A stretch of DNA of 64,000 bases from Nocardia stercoris. GTDB taxonomy: Bacteria; Actinomycetota; Actinomycetes; Mycobacteriales; Mycobacteriaceae. The stretch's first letter is position 1; each line of letters opens with the position of its first letter. The stretch lies in assembly GCF_003696265.1 (NCBI RefSeq), contig NZ_RFFH01000018.1, positions 1-64,000 on the forward strand, read 5' to 3'. The notes below the pieces were generated by a model. That model made no database searches and was not told where the DNA came from. It was given only the letters and a program-made list of their open reading frames with translations. This document shows, piece by piece, positions 60,264 to 64,000 of this stretch. Made by a program: the position numbers and the translations under genes.

Positions 60264-62282
60264 ATGAATGCGAGGCAGATCGCACAGCTCCTCCCCAATC
60301 CGGGCGGTGCCGCCACCATCGCACGAGCGGCGGCGCGCGGGATGAAACCCGGTCGGCCACTTCAGGATCCGACGCGATTGTGCCGCGTCGCCGTCGCCAT
60401 GATCGCCGCCACGCTCCTCGGGCAATTCCTGCACGATGTCGCGGCCCAGAACCTGCTCTGTGTCGGCGCGTTCCTCGGCGGAATCGCCGCCCTCATGCCC
60501 TACCAGCGTGGCCGCATCGCCGCGGCAGCATGGACCGGCGGCGCGGAACTCGCGGCCGCGCTGACCGGCATCGTGCTGCACGGCATCTGGTGGGCACTGC
60601 TCCCGCTGCTGGCAGCCGGCTTCTTCGTCGGCGGCATCATGCGCGTGGTGGGGGTCGGAATCTCCATGCGGGTGATCGTGGTGACCATCGTCATGATCGC
60701 CTTCGCCGAGATCACCCCATCGACCGGGACGGGCGGGCGCGAGTTCGCCCTGTTCGCCGGCGGGGTGGCGATCATGCTGGGATGCCAACTCCTCCCACCG
60801 TTCGAGCCCCGGCATCTCGCGCAGCGCCGCGCCGTCGCCGACCTCTACACCGCATTGACCGGCCCCGGGCCGTTCGCCCCCGCTTTGCTTGTGGCGGACA
60901 ACAGCTTGGCTCTGGTAGCTCGTTCCCGTGATCGACAGATCCTCGGCCTGATCGCATTGACCGAGCAGGCCGAACAGATCGGGCAGCTACTGCACGCGGT
61001 CGACAATCGCGGCGAAGGCAGCGCCGCGGACCGGCCCGCCCGCACCGACATCGGCCACCGGCTCACCACGATCGCCGCCGCCGTTCGCTGGGACCGCGGT
61101 GGCCGGCCGGGATTCCGTACATCGCGGGACACCGAGTCCGCACAGGACCCGTTGTGGGACAAGCTACGACGATCGGTCGGGCACGCCGAGGAGTTGGTCG
61201 CGGGCGGACCGCTCGAGCAGCCTCTCGACGATCGCAGGCCGCCGACACCGGCGGAGCTGGTTCGCGACGAACTGCGCCCCGGCGCGCCCATGTTCCGCCA
61301 TGCCGTGCGGCTCGCCGTCGCGGGCGTGCTCGGCGAGGTGATCGGTCGAGCCATCGGCACCGCGGCTGGATCGAGTCTGCTACCGGCACACGGATTCTGG
61401 GTCTGCCTGACCGTTGTGCTGATCTTGTTTCCGGATTACGGCGATGCCTCCAGCCGCGGCATCGCTCGCACCGTGGGTACGGTGGCCGGCGCACTCGGCG
61501 GTGCCGCCCTGTCCTTGCTGCCTCAGCACCCTGTGCTGCACAGCGCACTGCTGATCGTCTTGTTCCTCGGGTATCTCGCATTCCGCAGTTGCGGCCAGCC
61601 GTGGACCATGCTGTGGGTCGTCATGTGGATCTCGGTGCTGTCGAACGGACCGCTGGGAGCCGTCACGCGCGGCCTGGCCACCGTCGTCGGCGCCGCCCTC
61701 GCCCTGGCTGTGTTCCTGATGCTGCCGACCTGGCAACGCGCCCGCTTGAACGGGCTGCTTGTCGCGTGGTTGCGGTCCCAAGCCGATCAGATCGCTGCCC
61801 TATGCCGGATGTGGGACGATTACAGCACATCACACCGAGCCGAGACCGCACGCGCCACCGTGCGCACCAGGCTGGCCCGGCTGGAGTTCCTCGACGCGTC
61901 CCAGCAGGCTCACCATGAACCACCCGACCGCACCGGAGTCTGGACAGATCGTGCCGTGGACGAGGTTTCCGGCCTGGTGGGCGAGATCGCGAAGCAGGTG
62001 TCCGTCGTGGTCGGCCTGGGTCCTGGAGATACCGAAGCGGTAGCCCGCGACACCCGCGACCAGCTGGTACGGATCGCGACACAACTCGAAGATCTGGCCG
62101 TGACCATCACGCTAGACCACATGCGCTCCAAGGTATTTCCGGCGCGACCAAGCGCAGCTGCGCCGCTGGCTACCGACAGCGGGATCGCGACCGCCCGAGC
62201 ATCGGCAGCGATCGACCGATTGGCCGCGAACACCCGCAGATCGTTCTCGCCGGACCGCATCGGAGAGACCTCACCTCGATAG
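60264..62282 (+). CDS. FUSC-family membrane protein (aromatic acid exporter-like)
   Basis: A 672-residue protein with two blocks of hydrophobic segments (about 40-180 and 350-500) and soluble stretches between and after. This is the FUSC/YccS arrangement. The second block contains GFWVCLTVVLILFPDYGDAS then SRGIARTVGTVAGALGGA, the family signature. Relatives export aromatic or organic acids such as p-hydroxybenzoate. ATG 60264 begins MNARQIAQLL; no strong ribosome binding site is seen, so the exact start is open. Under a motif 1 promoter, it may relieve acid build-up from the pathway. Confidence 0.85.
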   Translation: MNARQIAQLLPNPGGAATIARAAARGMKPGRPLQDPTRLCRVAVAMIAATLLGQFLHDVAAQNLLCVGAFLGGIAALMPYQRGRIAAAAWTGGAELAAALTGIVLHGIWWALLPLLAAGFFVGGIMRVVGVGISMRVIVVTIVMIAFAEITPSTGTGGREFALFAGGVAIMLGCQLLPPFEPRHLAQRRAVADLYTALTGPGPFAPALLVADNSLALVARSRDRQILGLIALTEQAEQIGQLLHAVDNRGEGSAADRPARTDIGHRLTTIAAAVRWDRGGRPGFRTSRDTESAQDPLWDKLRRSVGHAEELVAGGPLEQPLDDRRPPTPAELVRDELRPGAPMFRHAVRLAVAGVLGEVIGRAIGTAAGSSLLPAHGFWVCLTVVLILFPDYGDASSRGIARTVGTVAGALGGAALSLLPQHPVLHSALLIVLFLGYLAFRSCGQPWTMLWVVMWISVLSNGPLGAVTRGLATVVGAALALAVFLMLPTWQRARLNGLLVAWLRSQADQIAALCRMWDDYSTSHRAETARATVRTRLARLEFLDASQQAHHEPPDRTGVWTDRAVDEVSGLVGEIAKQVSVVVGLGPGDTEAVARDTRDQLVRIATQLEDLAVTITLDHMRSKVFPARPSAAAPLATDSGIATARASAAIDRLAANTRRSFSPDRIGETSPR

Positions 62283-62309
62283 ACAGTACCGGACAGCCGG
62301 CTCCGGGGC

Positions 62310-62344
62310 CGGTGTGCGCTCGAAGAGCGAGTACGCGCACCGGA
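62310..62344. terminator. Compound hairpin after the FUSC gene
   Basis: CCGGTG/CACCGG outer stem with inner CGCTC-gaa-GAGCG, between convergent FUSC and CoA transferase genes. Confidence 0.4.
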
Positions 62345-62371
62345 CCGGGACCGGCTGGGGTCGAACCTGGC

Positions 62372-63517
62372 TCAGCTCCCGCCGACGGTCTGCTCGAGCA
62401 GGTCGTTGTCCGCGCCGATGGCCCGCGCCGAATGCAATGGATCCGGGCGTTTGCCGTCGAACGACAGCGGCAGACCGGCCACCGCGATCTCGTCCGCAGT
62501 GGGCTTGCCGAGGATCCCCAATGCACGGGTCTGTTCGTGGGCGACGATCTCGGCCGTGTTCTGGGTCGGAGCGACCGGTATGCCGGCGTCCTGCAGAATC
62601 CGCTGCCACTGTTCGCGGGTCTGGGTTGCGATCCGCTCGCCGATCAGCCGGTCGATCTCGCCGCGATGGGTCAATCTCGCCGCGTTGGTGGCGAATCGGG
62701 CGTCATCAGCCCACTCCGGATGTCCGAGCGCCGCACACAGCCGCCCGAACAGCGCATCGTTGGCGCAGCTGATCACGAGATGTCCGTCGGTGGCCTCGTA
62801 CGCCCGGTGCGGCACGATGAACGCGACCCCGGATCCGTGCCGGCCACCCAGGTCACCGTCGGCGGTGTAGTTGGCGATGCCGATACTCATCCAGGCGATG
62901 GCCGTCTCCAGCAGCGAACTGTTCACTGTCGCGCCGGTGTGTTTGGCCTGGCGCCGGAACAGGGCGGCGAGGATTCCGATCACCACCCACATCCCGGTGC
63001 CGAAGTCCACGATCGACACCCCGGCCCGCACCGGGGCCTGCCCTTCCTCGCCGGTGATGTTCATGATTCCGGAGAACGCCTGCATCAGCGGGTCGTAACC
63101 GGGCAGCGTGTTCATCGGGCCGGTGTGACCGAACGCGCCGACCTCGGCGTAGATGAGCTCGGGCTTGGTGATCCGAAGGCTGTCGGCGTCGAGTCCGTAG
63201 CGTGCCGCCGAACCCGGCCGCAGATTGTGCAGGAATACGTCGGCGCGCGTGGCGATCAGCTCGTGCAGCGTGGTCAGCTGCTCCTGGTCTTTGATATCGA
63301 TACGGAGGCAACGCTTTCCGCGGTTGAGGGCGTGGAAGGCCGCACCGCTGCCCTGCCACATGCTCGGCCCCCATCCGCGCGACGAATCCCCGGTGGGCCG
63401 TTCCACCTTCCAGACCTCGGCGCCCAGCTCCGCGAGTATCTTGCCGGCGAACGGCGCCGAGGCGCTGTCGCCCAGTTCCACCACGGTTGTGCCGGCCAGG
63501 GGCAGATCGCCGGTCAT
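62372..63517 (-). CDS. Class III (CaiB/BaiF) CoA transferase (C-terminal copy in the window)
   Basis: A 381-residue CoA transferase: LAGTTVVELGDSASAPFAGK, LGAEVWKVERPTGDSSRGWG, LNRGKRCLRIDIKDQEQ, HNLRPGSAARYGLDADSL, GYDPLMQAFSGIMNITGEEG with the expected Asp. Its ATG overlaps the stop of the DUF35 protein gene (ATGA). It resembles formyl-/succinyl-CoA transferases in length. No motif 1 lies before it in the window; its promoter is outside, with the genes upstream. Confidence 0.92.
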   Translation of the reverse strand: MTGDLPLAGTTVVELGDSASAPFAGKILAELGAEVWKVERPTGDSSRGWGPSMWQGSGAAFHALNRGKRCLRIDIKDQEQLTTLHELIATRADVFLHNLRPGSAARYGLDADSLRITKPELIYAEVGAFGHTGPMNTLPGYDPLMQAFSGIMNITGEEGQAPVRAGVSIVDFGTGMWVVIGILAALFRRQAKHTGATVNSSLLETAIAWMSIGIANYTADGDLGGRHGSGVAFIVPHRAYEATDGHLVISCANDALFGRLCAALGHPEWADDARFATNAARLTHRGEIDRLIGERIATQTREQWQRILQDAGIPVAPTQNTAEIVAHEQTRALGILGKPTADEIAVAGLPLSFDGKRPDPLHSARAIGADNDLLEQTVGGS

Positions 63518-63954
63518 GGCTCGCTCCGATCCGAAGAAATGGGCGCACCGGTAAATACCGGCAGTTTCTGTTCGCCGCGCTCGACGTACCGCACTCGCAC
63601 CGGCATCCCGATCTCGATCGTGGCCGGATCACCGTCGATCTGGGTGAACAGGTGATAGCCCTCGGCGAGTTCGACGAACCCGACGGTGTAGGGCACGATC
63701 GCCGCCCACACCGGTGTGGGCCCGCGGCCGATTGTGCTGAAGGAGTAGACCGTTCCGACTCCGCTCGATTGCTGCCAAGTCAGTTCCGCCGCGTCGCAGT
63801 GCGGGCAGCGCGAATGCGGCGGCCACACCGATTCGTGGCAGGCGTCGCAGCGCTGATAGGTGAGCCGCTCGTCGGCGAGGGCCCGCCAGTACGGTTCGGA
63901 ATCGAGCTGACGGTAGGGCTGCGGCCAGCCGTCAGATGACTGTGTGTCGCTCAT
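63514..63954 (-). CDS. DUF35-type OB-fold protein with rubredoxin-like zinc ribbon
   Basis: A 146-residue protein: a zinc ribbon near residues 35-55 (CDACHESVWPPHSRCPHC) followed by an OB-fold (SSGVGTVYSFSTI, then VPYTVGFVELAEG, EIGMPVRVRYV). These proteins bind acyl-CoA and act as partners of thiolases or hydratases in actinobacterial steroid and acyl-CoA pathways. ATG 63954 follows AAAGGA; in-frame Met at 63978 is less likely. A thiolase gene is expected just outside the window. Confidence 0.88.
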   Translation of the reverse strand: MSDTQSSDGWPQPYRQLDSEPYWRALADERLTYQRCDACHESVWPPHSRCPHCDAAELTWQQSSGVGTVYSFSTIGRGPTPVWAAIVPYTVGFVELAEGYHLFTQIDGDPATIEIGMPVRVRYVERGEQKLPVFTGAPISSDRSEP

Positions 63955-63974
63955 GTCGTAGTCCTTTCCGCCGG

Positions 63975-64000
63975 TCACGCCGCCGACGACAGCAGCACGA
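63975..64000 (-). CDS. Possible C-terminal end of an upstream gene (truncated by window edge)
   Basis: A minus-strand frame entering from the right edge ends with LLSSAA and a TGA at 63977-63975, 20 bases before the DUF35 start. The spacing suits an operon, but seven residues are too few to identify anything. Confidence 0.25.

Noticed and set aside
1..64000. CRISPR array, tRNA, rRNA, integrase or phage genes
   Set aside because: No regularly spaced repeats, cloverleaf-like genes or phage-type products were seen; absence judged by eye only.

Overview
The window is about 70% G+C DNA with GTG starts, tightly overlapped operons and AT-poor promoters. It looks like a mycolic-acid actinomycete: probably Nocardia, or a close relative such as Rhodococcus or Mycobacterium. 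This rests on the gene families present: a PknK-like kinase/LuxR protein, a DUF3556 membrane protein, mycofactocin-type and NDMA-type dehydrogenases, MimR/AcoR-like regulators, and many CaiB-type CoA transferases and acyl-CoA dehydrogenases. The genus cannot be fixed from sequence alone. I see no rRNA, tRNA, CRISPR, phage or replication genes. The only mobile DNA is one end of an IS3-family element at the left edge.

Layout. 1-127: IS3 end. 499-3204 (minus): half-length VOC protein, aldehyde dehydrogenase and a frameshifted SDR. 3640-10140: PknK-like regulator, AcoR-like regulator and MHS transporter. 10367-16389: secreted beta-propeller, GntR, CoA transferase, MmgE/PrpD protein and a diguanylate cyclase. 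16425-26347 (all minus): a beta-oxidation block (MaoC, acyl-CoA synthetase, acyl-CoA dehydrogenase, alpha-methylacyl-CoA racemase-like protein, crotonase, CoA transferase, GntR, acyl-CoA dehydrogenase, thiolase). 26518-30613 (plus): the divergent operon of acyl-CoA dehydrogenase, CitE-like lyase, FabG-like SDR and two hot-dog hydratases. 30800-40389: second CitE lyase, two aldehyde dehydrogenases, GAF-LuxR regulator, second PrpD, metallo-beta-lactamase, cupin and SDR. 40494-46637: second propeller, thioesterase, SDR, SnoaL-like protein, second AcoR-like regulator and a zinc-ribbon peptide. 46672-53683: PucR regulator facing an acyl-CoA ligase/DUF3556/FAD oxidoreductase/HSDL2-like SDR operon. 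53995-63978: secreted protein, AAHS transporter, third propeller, alcohol dehydrogenase, SMP-30 protein, FUSC transporter, CoA transferase and a DUF35 protein.

How the parts may work together. The gene set reads as an inducible catabolic island. Transporters and secreted propeller (lactonase-like) proteins deal with substrate entry. SDRs, alcohol and aldehyde dehydrogenases oxidise it to an acid. A ligase and CoA transferases make the thioester. Dehydrogenases, a racemase, hydratases, CitE-type lyases and a thiolase break it down. CoA transferase III + MaoC + HTD2-type hydratase + CitE lyase are the enzyme families used for C5 dicarboxyl-CoA chemistry (mesaconyl-, itaconyl- and citramalyl-CoA). 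The actual substrate is unknown.

The most striking signals are two non-coding motif families that tie distant genes together. Motif 1 is a run of 8-15 A/T bases resembling ACATATAATATATTAT, present at fifteen sites at the heads of the CoA-pathway operons and of the regulators. It probably combines a -10 element with a GntR-type operator. Motif 2 is a dyad GTGTCC-N8-GGACAC, present at six good sites and one degenerate site. It lies about 60-145 bp upstream of all three propeller genes and of the SDR/cupin/VOC genes, and is a candidate upstream activating site for the two AcoR-like regulators. Both regulator genes themselves carry motif 1, which suggests a two-tier circuit.
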